Shown: positions 33,076-42,950 of the stretch, in pieces
Layout: every line of letters begins with the position of its first letter
How positions within the stretch are numbered: the stretch's first letter is position 1
Translations under genes and position numbers: made by a program
Notes under the pieces: generated by a model
What the model saw: only the letters and a program-made list of their open reading frames with translations
Told to the model about the DNA's origin: nothing
The model's database searches: none
DNA from: JBEKYD01 sp049511335
Lineage (GTDB): Bacteria; Acidobacteriota; Terriglobia; Bryobacterales; Bryobacteraceae
Direction of reading: 5' to 3'
Assembly (NCBI GenBank): GCA_049511335.1
Contig: JBEKYD010000002.1
Span: 39,489-103,488 of the forward strand
DNA: 64,000 bases

Positions 33076-34149
33076 CTAACCATGCCGGATCACCAGCACG
33101 TCGCCGTCCTTCACGATGTACTCCTTGCCTTCCAGGCGCAGCAGCCCTTTTTCGCGCAGAGCCGGGTATCCCCCCAAATCCACCAGCGCTTTCCAGTTCA
33201 CCACCTCGGCGCGGATGAATTTTTTTTCGAAATCGGAGTGAATGGCGCCGGCCGCTTTCACCGCGTTGCTGTTCATGGGGATGGTCCAGGCGCGGCATTC
33301 GTCCTCGCCGGCGGTAAGAAAGCTCATCAGCCCCAGCAGCGAATAGGTGACCGTAATCAGCCGTTCCAGCCCGGATTCCTTCAATCCATAGCTGGCCAGG
33401 TAATCGGCCTGGTCTTGGCGCGGCAGTTGCGCCAGCTCGGCCTCGATCTTGCCGCACACCGCGGTCACGGCCGTATTGCGCCGCCCCGCCAGGGGGCCCT
33501 CGCGATACTCCCGCTCCCGTTGGTGCAGCTTCAGCGCTTCCTCTTCGCCCAGGTTCAACACGTAGAGCACCGGCTTCTGCGAGAGAAACTGGAAGCCGCG
33601 AATGCGCTTTTCGTCTTCCGCGTCCAATTCCAGATTGCGCAGCGGCTGGTTGTCTTCCAGCGCCTTTTTGCACCGCTCCAGCAATTCGAATTCGCGGTCG
33701 AGCTCGGCGTTCTTGATCTTCTTGCGGTCTTTATCCAACCGCTCCAGGCGCTTTTCCACCACCACCAGGTCGCTCAATATCAACTCGGTCTCCAGGTCTT
33801 CCAGGTCGCGTACCGGGTCGATCGAGCCCTTTTCGTGAGGGATGGTTTCGTCTTCGAACAAGCGCAGCACCTGCGCGAAGGCATCGGCCACGCGCAGACT
33901 CGCCATGTAGGAGGGGTCGCGAAGGCTTTCCTTCGAAACCGGCGGCATATCCACGTATTCCACCGTGGCGTGCGTCACCTTGGGCGGCGAGAACAACCGC
34001 CCCAGCGCTTCCAGGCGCGCGTCCGGCACCTTGGCCACGCCGGTGCGCGCGGCGGTCGCGCCCATCCGCATTTCCTGCTGCACGCCGGTCAGAATCGTGA
34101 ATAAACAGGTCTTGCCCGTCATAGGCAGGCCGATAATGGCAGTCTTCAT
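33076..34149 (-). CDS. ychF: YchF-type P-loop ATPase with TGS domain
   Basis: A 357-residue Obg-family protein. P-loop GLPMTGKT (residues 7-14); the G4-equivalent NLGE (in VLYVLNLGEEEA) marks the ATP-preferring YchF type rather than a GTPase. A coiled-coil helical domain (ELILSDLVVVEKRLERLDKDRKKI) is inserted, and the C-terminal TGS domain is KALVDLGGYPALREKGLLRLEGKEYIVKDGDVLVIRHG. YchF is a ribosome-linked, redox-responsive ATPase. It lies 13 bases downstream of the moxR gene on the same strand. Confidence 0.93.
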   Translation of the reverse strand: MKTAIIGLPMTGKTCLFTILTGVQQEMRMGATAARTGVAKVPDARLEALGRLFSPPKVTHATVEYVDMPPVSKESLRDPSYMASLRVADAFAQVLRLFEDETIPHEKGSIDPVRDLEDLETELILSDLVVVEKRLERLDKDRKKIKNAELDREFELLERCKKALEDNQPLRNLELDAEDEKRIRGFQFLSQKPVLYVLNLGEEEALKLHQREREYREGPLAGRRNTAVTAVCGKIEAELAQLPRQDQADYLASYGLKESGLERLITVTYSLLGLMSFLTAGEDECRAWTIPMNSNAVKAAGAIHSDFEKKFIRAEVVNWKALVDLGGYPALREKGLLRLEGKEYIVKDGDVLVIRHG

Positions 34150-34162
34150 AGTTGGGGAAACT

Positions 34163-35146
<984 letters not shown>

Positions 35147-35247
35147 GCAAATTTCATGATACTAAAGAACGCGATTCGAATTCTGCGAGCTGCCGGGCCG
35201 GGTAATCATAAGCCGGCTCGAAGCTGGCCCGGCGTTCGGTCTTTTCC

Positions 35248-35919
35248 CTAAGGCTGGAGCGTCAGGGTGGCTTTTCCAGCCGGACCGGCGTAAATCAGCT
35301 CCATCGAATCGATGCGGTCGACCTTGCCTCGGTACTGGAAGAAAATCAGCCCTGCCTGGGGAAGGGGGCGGTCGCCTTCCGGAAGCGCGACCCTTTGCAC
35401 GCGCTGCGCCCATCCGCGTTGTATTTCTATCGGGATCTTGACCGGCGGGGGCGGCGTCTTGCTATCGCTCTGCTCACTAGATCCGCCGCCGCTATTCAGG
35501 ACGGTTTTCTGCTTCGGTTGGACCGGTTCAGGCGGCGCCCACTCGGGATCTTTGACCGAGGCGATCACCAGCCCGAAAGGCTGGCTGGGCAAGGGCTTCT
35601 TCCCGTTGATGCGGAGCGAGAAATCCGTGGAGGATATCGTTATCCGCGCGCCAGGCGGCCCGAAAAACCCGGTTTCGATCGCCACGTAGTCTTCCGTGGC
35701 AAGGGGCCCCTGCAGCGTGGGGACCGAGCGCCCGGTGAATTCGGCCGCGATCGTCACCGCGCCTGCTTGCGCATGGGCCTGGTATTCGCCCGGACTGGGC
35801 CTGGGCGGCATGCCCTTCGCCTCGATTTGCGCGTCCTTGCCCGGGGAGTTTTGCCCTTGGGCGCACAGGCATAGAGCGCCGGTCAGGGCGCCGATTTTCA
35901 AAGCAGCGGAAAGTCGCAT
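35248..35919 (-). CDS. Hypothetical secreted protein
   Basis: A 223-residue protein with a likely signal peptide (MRLSAALKIGALTGALCLCAQGQ; the cysteine at about 18 could also make it a lipoprotein). The body is rich in beta-strand-like segments (AGAVTIAAEFTGRSV, DYVAIETGFFGPPGARITISSTDFSLRING, VDRIDSMELIYAGPAGKATLTL) with a serine/proline-rich middle. I do not recognise the family. It lies upstream of moxR with 101 bases between. Confidence 0.65.
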   Translation of the reverse strand: MRLSAALKIGALTGALCLCAQGQNSPGKDAQIEAKGMPPRPSPGEYQAHAQAGAVTIAAEFTGRSVPTLQGPLATEDYVAIETGFFGPPGARITISSTDFSLRINGKKPLPSQPFGLVIASVKDPEWAPPEPVQPKQKTVLNSGGGSSEQSDSKTPPPPVKIPIEIQRGWAQRVQRVALPEGDRPLPQAGLIFFQYRGKVDRIDSMELIYAGPAGKATLTLQP

Positions 35920-36018
35920 TCCAGCTAAGAAGCTAACATACTGGTGGTCTGCTTGGCGAAGCCAATCGAAAGGGTCATCTTCCTTACCCGCCGGGACGCG
36001 CGCGCATCGAAGCCTACC

Positions 36019-37515
36019 TTATTCCTCTTTCTTGCCACTGTCTTTGAAGTTGATGGCGAAGTAAGGATAGTTATACGTCGGACCCTTTTCGGTCGCGGTG
36101 AGGAAGCCACCCGGGAAAATGTGTCCCAAACCGAACCCGAAGTTCACGTGCCGGTTCAGCTCGAACCACGTATAAGCGTCGATTTCCTGGCCGATATGGG
36201 TGCCCGACTTCCCCGTCGCGTCGCGCACGATCGATCCGCCCGAGCTGTTGTAGAGCGAGTCGGTGGCGCTGGCCAGCCAGAAATCGAGGTACTGCGTGGT
36301 GACCGTCCAGCGCCGCCGCGGTTCCACCGTGAATCCCGCTCTTTCCGCCACGATATTCTGCCAGCCAAATTGATCGGTGACCCCGAAACGGTCGTGTGCC
36401 GTGGGATACATCGTGTCGAACGCTCCATGCACACCGTCGTTCGGATTCTTGTCTCCCGACGCATAATCGTGTTGCCCGAAAATGCGCGGGTGGAAGGGAA
36501 CGCCGTCGAACCGGTAACCCGCTCCGAACGTCTGCGCCCAGGCGCGAATACTATTCGGGCCGTCCGCGCCGCGTTCGACGACTGCTTGGTAGGAATAGTC
36601 CAGCGAGCGGGCCACCAACTCCTTGAAGCGAAAACCGTAAGCCTGTTCGTCCTGTCTCGCGGTCTTCACTTTGGCGGTGGTTTCAATCGCCACGCTCGGC
36701 TGTACCCGCCAAAGCACGAACGGCTCCAGCGTGGAATGAGGCAGCAGACGATCGACGGCGCCGTACATTCCGTAAATGTTGTTGCCTTCCTGGTGATGGC
36801 TGATGCCGGAAATCTGGGGAACTACCACCGATGCCGCAAAGATTCCCAACCGGTAACGGTCGTGCTGGAGATTGGTGACCACCGCATCGTACGACCGGCC
36901 CTGGTTGCGCCACTCCGAATTGGCAATGATCGTATTGTTGTAGTTGATTAACTGACGGCCCACCCGGACGCTGATCCAGCTCTTCTCGGGCTTGCCGAAC
37001 TCGGCATACGCCAGTTTCAGATCCCACCGGACTTCGTTCGGCGGGCCGTAAGGCGGTTTCTGCAGAAACGGGCGCGCGTCCTGAACCTGCGACACAACCT
37101 TGAACCAGCTCGTGAACTGCAGGTTCATCTGCAAGCGAAACCGGTTCAGCAGATAGGAATCGTTGTTATTCAGCTTGAAGCTGCCATTCCGGTAGCCCTC
37201 GTAGCGGAATCGTTCCTCCACCCCAAAGCTGATCCAGGCAGGAAGCTGTTCGTTCAGCACGGTCGCCGGAGCGAAATCGGAGAATAAGTACGGCGACTGG
37301 GATGCGAACGTCCGGTAGGCGTCTCCATTGAGGAAACTCAGGGGGTTGGATGCGGGCCCCGTAATGAACGCGCCATTGTATGCGCTGGGACCGTTTCTTG
37401 TGGTCACATCGTCCTGCGCGAGGGCGGGAAGAGCGGCGACAAGAAGCGCGGCGGAAAAAACCGCGATCCCTTTGGGAAAACACGCGAAGCGGGCAGTGTC
37501 CAATGTGGCCTCCAT
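36019..37515 (-). CDS. Outer-membrane alginate-export-type porin
   Basis: A 498-residue protein. A signal peptide (FPKGIAVFSAALLVAALPALAQD) is followed by alternating amphipathic strands with aromatic girdles: WISFGVEERFRYEGYRNG, LLNRFRLQMNLQFTSWFKVVSQVQDARPFLQ, WISVRVGRQLINYNN. This is the alginate_exp/AlgE-like beta-barrel family, used for anionic polymers or lipids. The C-terminal strand is YFAINFKDSGKKEE. The start (ATG 37513-37515) is the last one before the signal segment; weak Shine-Dalgarno. Confidence 0.78.
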   Translation of the reverse strand: MEATLDTARFACFPKGIAVFSAALLVAALPALAQDDVTTRNGPSAYNGAFITGPASNPLSFLNGDAYRTFASQSPYLFSDFAPATVLNEQLPAWISFGVEERFRYEGYRNGSFKLNNNDSYLLNRFRLQMNLQFTSWFKVVSQVQDARPFLQKPPYGPPNEVRWDLKLAYAEFGKPEKSWISVRVGRQLINYNNTIIANSEWRNQGRSYDAVVTNLQHDRYRLGIFAASVVVPQISGISHHQEGNNIYGMYGAVDRLLPHSTLEPFVLWRVQPSVAIETTAKVKTARQDEQAYGFRFKELVARSLDYSYQAVVERGADGPNSIRAWAQTFGAGYRFDGVPFHPRIFGQHDYASGDKNPNDGVHGAFDTMYPTAHDRFGVTDQFGWQNIVAERAGFTVEPRRRWTVTTQYLDFWLASATDSLYNSSGGSIVRDATGKSGTHIGQEIDAYTWFELNRHVNFGFGLGHIFPGGFLTATEKGPTYNYPYFAINFKDSGKKEE

Positions 37516-37625
37516 GACGCTTACCGGCACGGAGAGGAAAGGCCAAGGCACTAATCTAACCTTTGGCTGAAGCATTTGCAATCCGCAGGTGCGACAAGAA
37601 CCCGCAAAGGCGTACACTGGTACCC

Positions 37626-38090
37626 ATGCTGCGTCGCGGTTTCACCGTCCTTTTCCTGGGGTTTTCACCGTTTATGCTGGCGCAGCAAAAGAGTACCTCT
37701 ATGACCTACCACGCGCGGGGCACGTTCACTGTCAATGTTCAGCCGCTCACGCCGGCGCCGGCCGAAGGGCTTTCCCGTTTTTCTATCGACAAGCAGATCC
37801 ACGGCGATCTGGAGGCGACAAGCAAGGGCGAAATGTTCTCCGGCGGAGATCCCAAGCAAGGCGTTGCCGGATACGTTGCGATCGAGGTCGTGACCGGCAC
37901 ACTCAAGGGCAAGAACGGCAGTTTCGCCTTGCAGCATACGGCCACCATGGATCGGACCGGGCGCAAAATGAGTGTCATCGTCGTTCCCGGATCCGGAACG
38001 GGCGAACTAAAGGGAATCTCCGGAACATTCGATATCCAGATCGCCAATGGGCAGCATTCCTACGATCTGGAATACACGCTGCCTAAATAG
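37626..38090 (+). CDS. DUF3224 family secreted protein
   Basis: A 154-residue protein. The signal peptide is MLRRGFTVLFLGFSPFMLAQ. The mature part (YHARGTFTVNVQPL, FSIDKQIHGDLEATSKGEMFSGGD, GYVAIEVVTGTLKGKNGSFALQHTATMDR, GTGELKGISGTFDIQIANGQHSYDLEY) is the DUF3224 single-domain barrel (allene-oxide-cyclase-like fold). Function is unknown. It lies 29 bases before the nudix gene. Confidence 0.8.
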   Translation: MLRRGFTVLFLGFSPFMLAQQKSTSMTYHARGTFTVNVQPLTPAPAEGLSRFSIDKQIHGDLEATSKGEMFSGGDPKQGVAGYVAIEVVTGTLKGKNGSFALQHTATMDRTGRKMSVIVVPGSGTGELKGISGTFDIQIANGQHSYDLEYTLPK

Positions 38091-38119
38091 AATCTCGCTG
38101 CCGCCCGTATACTTCGAAA

Positions 38120-38593
38120 ATGGCAAAATTGAGTGCCGGAATCCTCCTGTTCAAGCACGGAGCCGGCGGCTTTGAGGTTTTTCTCGTGCACCCTGGCGGG
38201 CCTTTTTGGGCCAAGAAAGATTTGGGCGCGTGGTCTCTGCCCAAAGGGGAATATGCCCGGCAAGAGGACCCGTTGAACGCCGCGCTTCGCGAGTTCGAAG
38301 AGGAAACGAGTTTCCGATTGGAGCCCGGCAACCTGCTTCCACTCGGCGAATTGAAGCAACCCAGCGGCAAGATTGTGACTGCATGGGCGCTGGAGAAGGA
38401 TGTAGACGCGGCGCTCGTGAAGAGCAACCTGTTTGCAATGGAGTGGCCGCCGAAATCGGGCCAGCGCCAAGAATTTCCGGAAGTGGACCGGGCGGGCTGG
38501 TTCCCCTTGGCCGAGGCCCGTCAGAAATTGCTCAAGGGCCAGGTCGCCTTTCTGGATCGGCTGATGGAAATGCTCCGGACGCGGTCGAAGTGA
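38120..38593 (+). CDS. NUDIX hydrolase
   Basis: A 157-residue hydrolase. The nudix box is GEYARQEDPLNAALREFEEETSF (about 43-65), with the REFEE catalytic core intact. Flanking strands SAGILLFKHGAGGFEVFLVHPGG and LPLGELKQPSGKIVTAWALEK fit the short diadenosine/pyrophosphate-type enzymes. It hydrolyses nucleoside diphosphate-X compounds. It is followed by the convergent mbfA gene without a gap. Confidence 0.9.
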   Translation: MAKLSAGILLFKHGAGGFEVFLVHPGGPFWAKKDLGAWSLPKGEYARQEDPLNAALREFEEETSFRLEPGNLLPLGELKQPSGKIVTAWALEKDVDAALVKSNLFAMEWPPKSGQRQEFPEVDRAGWFPLAEARQKLLKGQVAFLDRLMEMLRTRSK

Positions 38594-39550
38594 TTACGAG
38601 CTTCCAATCAGAATCCCCGTGACAAACACCAGCGCGCCGCCCAGGCCCACTTGCAGCGCAGCCGATAACGGCGGCGTTTCCATGTAGCGGTGCCGGATCC
38701 AGGAGATCGTAGCCAGTTCGGCGACCACCACCGCGATGGCTGCGGTCATGGCGGAGTTGAAATCGGAAATCAGGAACGGCAGCGTGTGGCCGATGCCGCC
38801 GAGTGCCGTCATCAGGCCGCAAATCACGCCTCGGACCCAGGGATGGCCGCGCCCGGTCAGGCTGCCATCGTCAGAAAGCGCCTCCGCAAATCCCATGCTG
38901 ATCCCCGCGCCCAACGAAGCCGCCAAGCCTACCAGAAAAGCGTCCTCCGGGCGGCGGGTTGCATAAGCGGCCGCGAACACCGGCGCCAGCGTGGAGACCG
39001 AGCCATCCATCAACCCGGCCAGACCCGGTTGCACGATCTGCAATAGGAAAAGCCGGCGGCTGGCCTCGGCTTCCTGCTTCTTCACGTCCGGACCGACCAT
39101 GGCTTCTTCCAGCGCTTCGGCGCGGTTTTCGTGATAGCGTTCCTCCTGCGCCAGGTCGTCCAGCAATTGGCGGACGCGGGCGTCGTTGGTGCGCGCCGCG
39201 GCGCGTTCGTAGAAGCGGCGGGTTTCGACTTCCATGGCGGCGGCCGAATTGCGAACCGCGTCGAGCCCCAACGGCCTCACCAGCCAGACCGGCCGGCGGT
39301 TGACGAAGCCGCGCACGTCCTGGCGGCGGATCAAGGGAATATGATCGCCGAACTTTTCGCGCGAAAGCTCGATCAGCCGGCGCCGGTGGCCGGACTCTTC
39401 CTCCTTCATCCCGTCGAAGACCTCCGCGGACGCCGGAAAATCCTGGCGCAGCCCTTCGGCGAAATCGGCGTAGATCCGCTCATCTTCTTCCTCGAGCGAA
39501 ATCGCCAGAGCGAGGACCTCTTTTTCAGTCAAACTGTCGAAGCTTCGCAT
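38594..39550 (-). CDS. mbfA: Membrane-bound ferritin-like/VIT1 fusion (MbfA)
   Basis: A 318-residue fusion. Residues 1-150 are a rubrerythrin-type ferritin-like domain with E-x6-Y and ExxH motifs (SLEEEDERIYADFAEGL, EEESGHRRRL, VETRRFYERAA, EERYHENRAEAL). Residues 170-318 are a CCC1/VIT1-like transporter (LAGLMDGSVSTLAPVFAAAYA and several hydrophobic helices). MbfA exports ferrous iron to limit peroxide damage. It is divergent from hypF with 41 bases between the starts. Confidence 0.88.
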   Translation of the reverse strand: MRSFDSLTEKEVLALAISLEEEDERIYADFAEGLRQDFPASAEVFDGMKEEESGHRRRLIELSREKFGDHIPLIRRQDVRGFVNRRPVWLVRPLGLDAVRNSAAAMEVETRRFYERAAARTNDARVRQLLDDLAQEERYHENRAEALEEAMVGPDVKKQEAEASRRLFLLQIVQPGLAGLMDGSVSTLAPVFAAAYATRRPEDAFLVGLAASLGAGISMGFAEALSDDGSLTGRGHPWVRGVICGLMTALGGIGHTLPFLISDFNSAMTAAIAVVVAELATISWIRHRYMETPPLSAALQVGLGGALVFVTGILIGSS

Positions 39551-39591
39551 AAACTGATTCTGACAGGTTACCGCAAGGCGGCACCGGTGGA

Positions 39592-41805
39592 ATGAGCGGC
39601 GGCGTGCGCAAACAGATTCGAATTCGCGGCACCGTACAGGGGGTCGGTTTCCGGCCGTTTGTACTGAACCTGGCGCGCAAACTCGACATCTCCGGTTTCG
39701 TGCGAAACACCGAAGCTGGCGTCGAAATCGAAGCCGAAGGCCGCGAATTGCCCGCTTTCCTGGTGCGGCTTCGCACCGAATGTCCGCCGCTGGCGCGAAT
39801 TGCCGAAATCGACGTGGCGGACCTGCCGCCAGCGGGCGCTGCCGGTTTCGAGATTCGCCAGAGCGCGGCACCGGTGGGAGATTTTGCCCTGGTCCCGCCC
39901 GACATCGCCACCTGTGACGACTGCCTGCGGGATCTTAGCGATCCGGCCAACCGCCGTTATCTGTATCCCTTTACCAACTGCACGAATTGCGGCCCGCGCT
40001 ACACCATCATTCAAGACGTCCCGTACGACCGTGCCGCCACCACCATGTCCGGCTTCCGCATGTGCGTTGCCTGCGAAGCCGAGTATCACGATCCCAGCGA
40101 CCGCCGTTTCCACGCCCAGCCCAATGCCTGCCCGGAGTGCGGCCCGCGGATTTCGGCGGCGATCGGGGAAGTGCGCGGCTGGCTGTCCGAAGGGCGCATC
40201 GTGGCCATCAAGGGATTGGGCGGGTATCATTTGGCCTGCGATGCCGGTAACGACGGCGCGGTGCGGCTGTTGCGCCAACGCAAGCGGCGCGGCAACAAGC
40301 CTTTCGCTTTGATGGTGCGCAGCTTGGAGGCCGCCTCCGCGCTCTGCTTCGTGGACGGCGAAGCCGCCCGCGAGGTGACCGGCCCGCGCCGGCCCATCGT
40401 GCTGCTGCGCCGCCGCCCGGATGCGATGGTTTCGCCAGCGGTCGCGCCCGGCGTCCCCGATCTTGGAGTGATGCTGCCCTATACGCCGCTGCACCACCTG
40501 CTTTTCGCGGGCGGTGAATTCCGCGCGCTGGTCATGACCAGCGGGAACCTGAGCGAAGAACCCATCGTGAGCCGGGAAGAGGAACTGCCGCGGCTCGAAC
40601 ACCTGGCCGACCGGTTTCTCACTCACAACCGCCCCATCCGCACCGCCGTGGACGATTCGGTGGTGCGTTTGTTCCGTGGCCAGCCGGTGGTGCTGCGGCG
40701 TTCCCGCGGATTTGCCCCCGCGCCCATCGATCTTGGCCGGCCGCTGCCGCCGCTCGTGGCCGCCGGCGGCGAGCTCAAAAACGCCTTCTGCCTCACCACC
40801 GGCCACTACGGCATCCTGAGCCAGCACATCGGCGACCTGGAAAACTACGAAACCCTGGTCTTCTTCCGCCAGACGCTCGACCACATGCAGCGCTTCTTCC
40901 GCGTGAATCCATGCGCCGTGGCGCACGATCTTCATCCCGGCTATCTCAGCACCCGCGCCGCCCTGGAAATGAACCTGCCTATGATCGGCGTGCAGCACCA
41001 TCATGCCCATGCCGCCAGTTGCATGGCCGAGCATCGCCTCCAAGGCAAGGCGATCGGCGTGGCCTTCGATGGAACCGGCTACGGCGCCGATGGCGCCATT
41101 TGGGGCGGCGAAGTGCTGGTCTGCGATTACGCCGGTTTCGAACGCCGCTATCATTTGCGCTACATCCCGCTGGCAGGCGGCGATTCGGCTGTGCGCGAAC
41201 CCTGGCGCGCCGCGTTAGCTTACCTGCGCGACGCCGGCCTCAGCCCCGCGGAAGCTCCGGCACTGGCGGCCGTGGACGAGCGCCGCATGCGGGTGGTCTC
41301 GACGATGATCGAACGCCGCTTCCAGACCGTGGATACCTCGTCCTGCGGCCGCGTCTTCGACGCCGTCTCCGCCCTCCTGGGCGTATGCCTGGAGAGCCGC
41401 TACGAAGCCGAAGCCGCCATGGAACTGGAAGCGGCAGCCAATGACGATAATGCCGTATTCCCCTTCGATCTGGCCGCCGGAGAAATCGATCTCCGCGAAA
41501 CCATCCGTGCGCTAATCGGTGGCATCCGCCGCGGCGACAGTGTAACCAGTCTCTCCGCGCGTTTCCACAATACGCTGGCGCGGGCCATCGTCGCCGCCTG
41601 CGAAGATGTCCGCCGGAGCGACGGATTAAGCCGCGTGTGCCTGAGCGGCGGCAGCTTCCAAAATATGCGTCTGCTGGAAGCCACCGTATCGGGGCTCGAA
41701 GCAGCCGGCTTCGAGGTCTACTGGCAATCCGAAGTCCCGCCCAACGACGGCGGTCTGTCGTTGGGACAGGCGGTTATCGCCTGCGCCAAGGTGGCGGGAT
41801 GGTGA
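39592..41805 (+). CDS. hypF: [NiFe]-hydrogenase maturation carbamoyltransferase HypF
   Basis: A 737-residue multidomain protein that makes the CN ligands for [NiFe] hydrogenase from carbamoyl phosphate. Domain order is standard: acylphosphatase (GTVQGVGFRPF, residues 13-23), two zinc-finger pairs (CDDCLRDL, CTNCGPRY, CVACEAEY, CPECGPRI), a YrdC-like domain (GGYHLACDA, KPFALMVRS) and a Kae1-like domain with HHHAH near 467 and GVAFDGTGYG. No other hyp or hydrogenase gene is in the window. The start at ATG 39592 gives the usual N-terminus. Confidence 0.95.
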   Translation: MSGGVRKQIRIRGTVQGVGFRPFVLNLARKLDISGFVRNTEAGVEIEAEGRELPAFLVRLRTECPPLARIAEIDVADLPPAGAAGFEIRQSAAPVGDFALVPPDIATCDDCLRDLSDPANRRYLYPFTNCTNCGPRYTIIQDVPYDRAATTMSGFRMCVACEAEYHDPSDRRFHAQPNACPECGPRISAAIGEVRGWLSEGRIVAIKGLGGYHLACDAGNDGAVRLLRQRKRRGNKPFALMVRSLEAASALCFVDGEAAREVTGPRRPIVLLRRRPDAMVSPAVAPGVPDLGVMLPYTPLHHLLFAGGEFRALVMTSGNLSEEPIVSREEELPRLEHLADRFLTHNRPIRTAVDDSVVRLFRGQPVVLRRSRGFAPAPIDLGRPLPPLVAAGGELKNAFCLTTGHYGILSQHIGDLENYETLVFFRQTLDHMQRFFRVNPCAVAHDLHPGYLSTRAALEMNLPMIGVQHHHAHAASCMAEHRLQGKAIGVAFDGTGYGADGAIWGGEVLVCDYAGFERRYHLRYIPLAGGDSAVREPWRAALAYLRDAGLSPAEAPALAAVDERRMRVVSTMIERRFQTVDTSSCGRVFDAVSALLGVCLESRYEAEAAMELEAAANDDNAVFPFDLAAGEIDLRETIRALIGGIRRGDSVTSLSARFHNTLARAIVAACEDVRRSDGLSRVCLSGGSFQNMRLLEATVSGLEAAGFEVYWQSEVPPNDGGLSLGQAVIACAKVAGW

Positions 41806-41870
41806 CGCCGCTCTCCGCGTGTTTCCGCCCTCCGTCAACTCAAGAAGCGCCGTCAGGAGGTCAAGAGGTC

Positions 41871-41899
41871 TTGACTCGCCTGTAAACACATGATATCCT
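41871..41899 (+). promoter_or_regulatory. Sigma70-type promoter for the candidate small RNA
   Basis: TTGACT (41871-41876), a 17-base spacer and TATCCT (41894-41899). It lies after hypF and is not followed by a coding sequence, but by two hairpins and a terminator. Confidence 0.6.
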
Positions 41900-41905
41900 T
41901 CAACT

Positions 41906-41980
41906 TGAAGACCGACCCGTGCCCTAAGGTCGGTGTAGGTCTTCCCTCAAGCCCCCTTGAAAAAGGGGGCTTTCCTCTTT
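41906..41980 (+). ncRNA. Candidate small RNA of about 75 nt
   Basis: Between hypF and the convergent DUF3800 gene. After the promoter, GAAGACC (41907-41913) pairs with GGTCTTC (41938-41944) and GACC with GGTC inside; ACCGACC/GGTCGGT is an alternative pairing. An intrinsic terminator closes the unit. No Shine-Dalgarno plus start gives a credible peptide. Function unknown; a hypF 3'-end structure is the alternative. Confidence 0.45.
41949..41980 (+). terminator. Rho-independent terminator
   Basis: AAGCCCCCTT-GAAA-AAGGGGGCTT (41949-41972), a perfect 10-bp stem with a stable GAAA tetraloop, followed by TCCTCTTT. Confidence 0.8.
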
Positions 41981-42743
41981 ACGGCCACACCACAATCCCC
42001 GGCGTGCCCCCAGAATATTGGTTGACCGCTCCCATTCTTGCGCTGCCCAGTTGGTCCCACATGCCCTGCGGAACAATATTGATGGGCCGCTCAGGTGGCG
42101 GATAATAGCTCCTGAAAGCCGCGTAGGCGTCCAGGTCCGCCAATTGAAGAAAGTACGATTCGTGCGATTTTCGGCTCACCGGGTCGTCCAGCAGGAGGCG
42201 CGCCGGGCGCTTTAAGCTTCCCGTTCCGAACGCGCTGCCCGCTGATCCGGCACGTCGCGCCTTCCTGGTGAGAGTGCGCGCTATACCGCCTTCCCCTTCG
42301 TCATGGAAGACCACAACATGAGTCTTCTCCTTAGTCGTGAACCGCTCCAATCGCTGAATCAGATATTCCCATGCGACGTGCCTAGGGTTCAACGTGAGCC
42401 CTCGCGCTTCCATCACATTTTTCCTGATCATGATCGCGAAACACTTCAAACCGAGCTTTGCCTGCAGTCGCATATGACCCCTATAGACGGCAAAACGCGC
42501 TCCTTCGCTGAGGTGCAGGGGTCGGAGTGGACCACCGTTCCGGAGCAAATAGTTCGCCTTGAGCTCTGCGCGGACCGGAATCTTGAAGCGATCGCGTAGA
42601 TACCGACGATAGTCAATCATGTCGTCAAAGACATCCGGCCATCGCTCGGCCTCGATCAGGACACATCCCAATGTGAATGTCATCGAACCGCCAGATGTGA
42701 CTAAGCCGTCGGATCCAGACTCGTCTATATAGGCCAAGTGCAT
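41979..42743 (-). CDS. DUF3800 domain protein
   Basis: A 254-residue protein. It begins MHLAYIDESGSDG, with the DES motif near the N-terminus, has a middle acidic strand VVVFHDEGEGG, and near the C-terminus ESYFLQLADLDAYAAF, the QLADL motif of DUF3800. The family has an RNase H-like fold with conserved acidic residues and often occurs near mobile or defence genes; activity is unproven. It is convergent with hypF and the small RNA. A nuclease-like role is possible. Confidence 0.8.
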   Translation of the reverse strand: MHLAYIDESGSDGLVTSGGSMTFTLGCVLIEAERWPDVFDDMIDYRRYLRDRFKIPVRAELKANYLLRNGGPLRPLHLSEGARFAVYRGHMRLQAKLGLKCFAIMIRKNVMEARGLTLNPRHVAWEYLIQRLERFTTKEKTHVVVFHDEGEGGIARTLTRKARRAGSAGSAFGTGSLKRPARLLLDDPVSRKSHESYFLQLADLDAYAAFRSYYPPPERPINIVPQGMWDQLGSARMGAVNQYSGGTPGIVVWP

Positions 42744-42950
42744 CGGTGTCTTAGCGTACCCCAGAGGGGAGCAACCTCAAACCAATCCAAATGTAGCCGG
42801 CGGATTTTTTCTGTGGACGCCGAATCGTTCAAAACACGGCTGGTTTCGCGCCGGCATCCACGGCGATGCACAGGCTTTCCACAAGGCCGATCAAAAAACA
42901 GGAACTCTTCTCTATGCTTTATCAAATTCCGCTCACGATTCTCCGCTATA

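Noticed and set aside
39568..41154. 528-codon minus-strand frame
   Set aside because: Antisense of hypF; composition typical of reverse-strand shadows.
41890..42105. Small protein encoded by the candidate sRNA region
   Set aside because: The frame reads through the terminator hairpin and into the convergent gene; no Shine-Dalgarno sequence precedes it.
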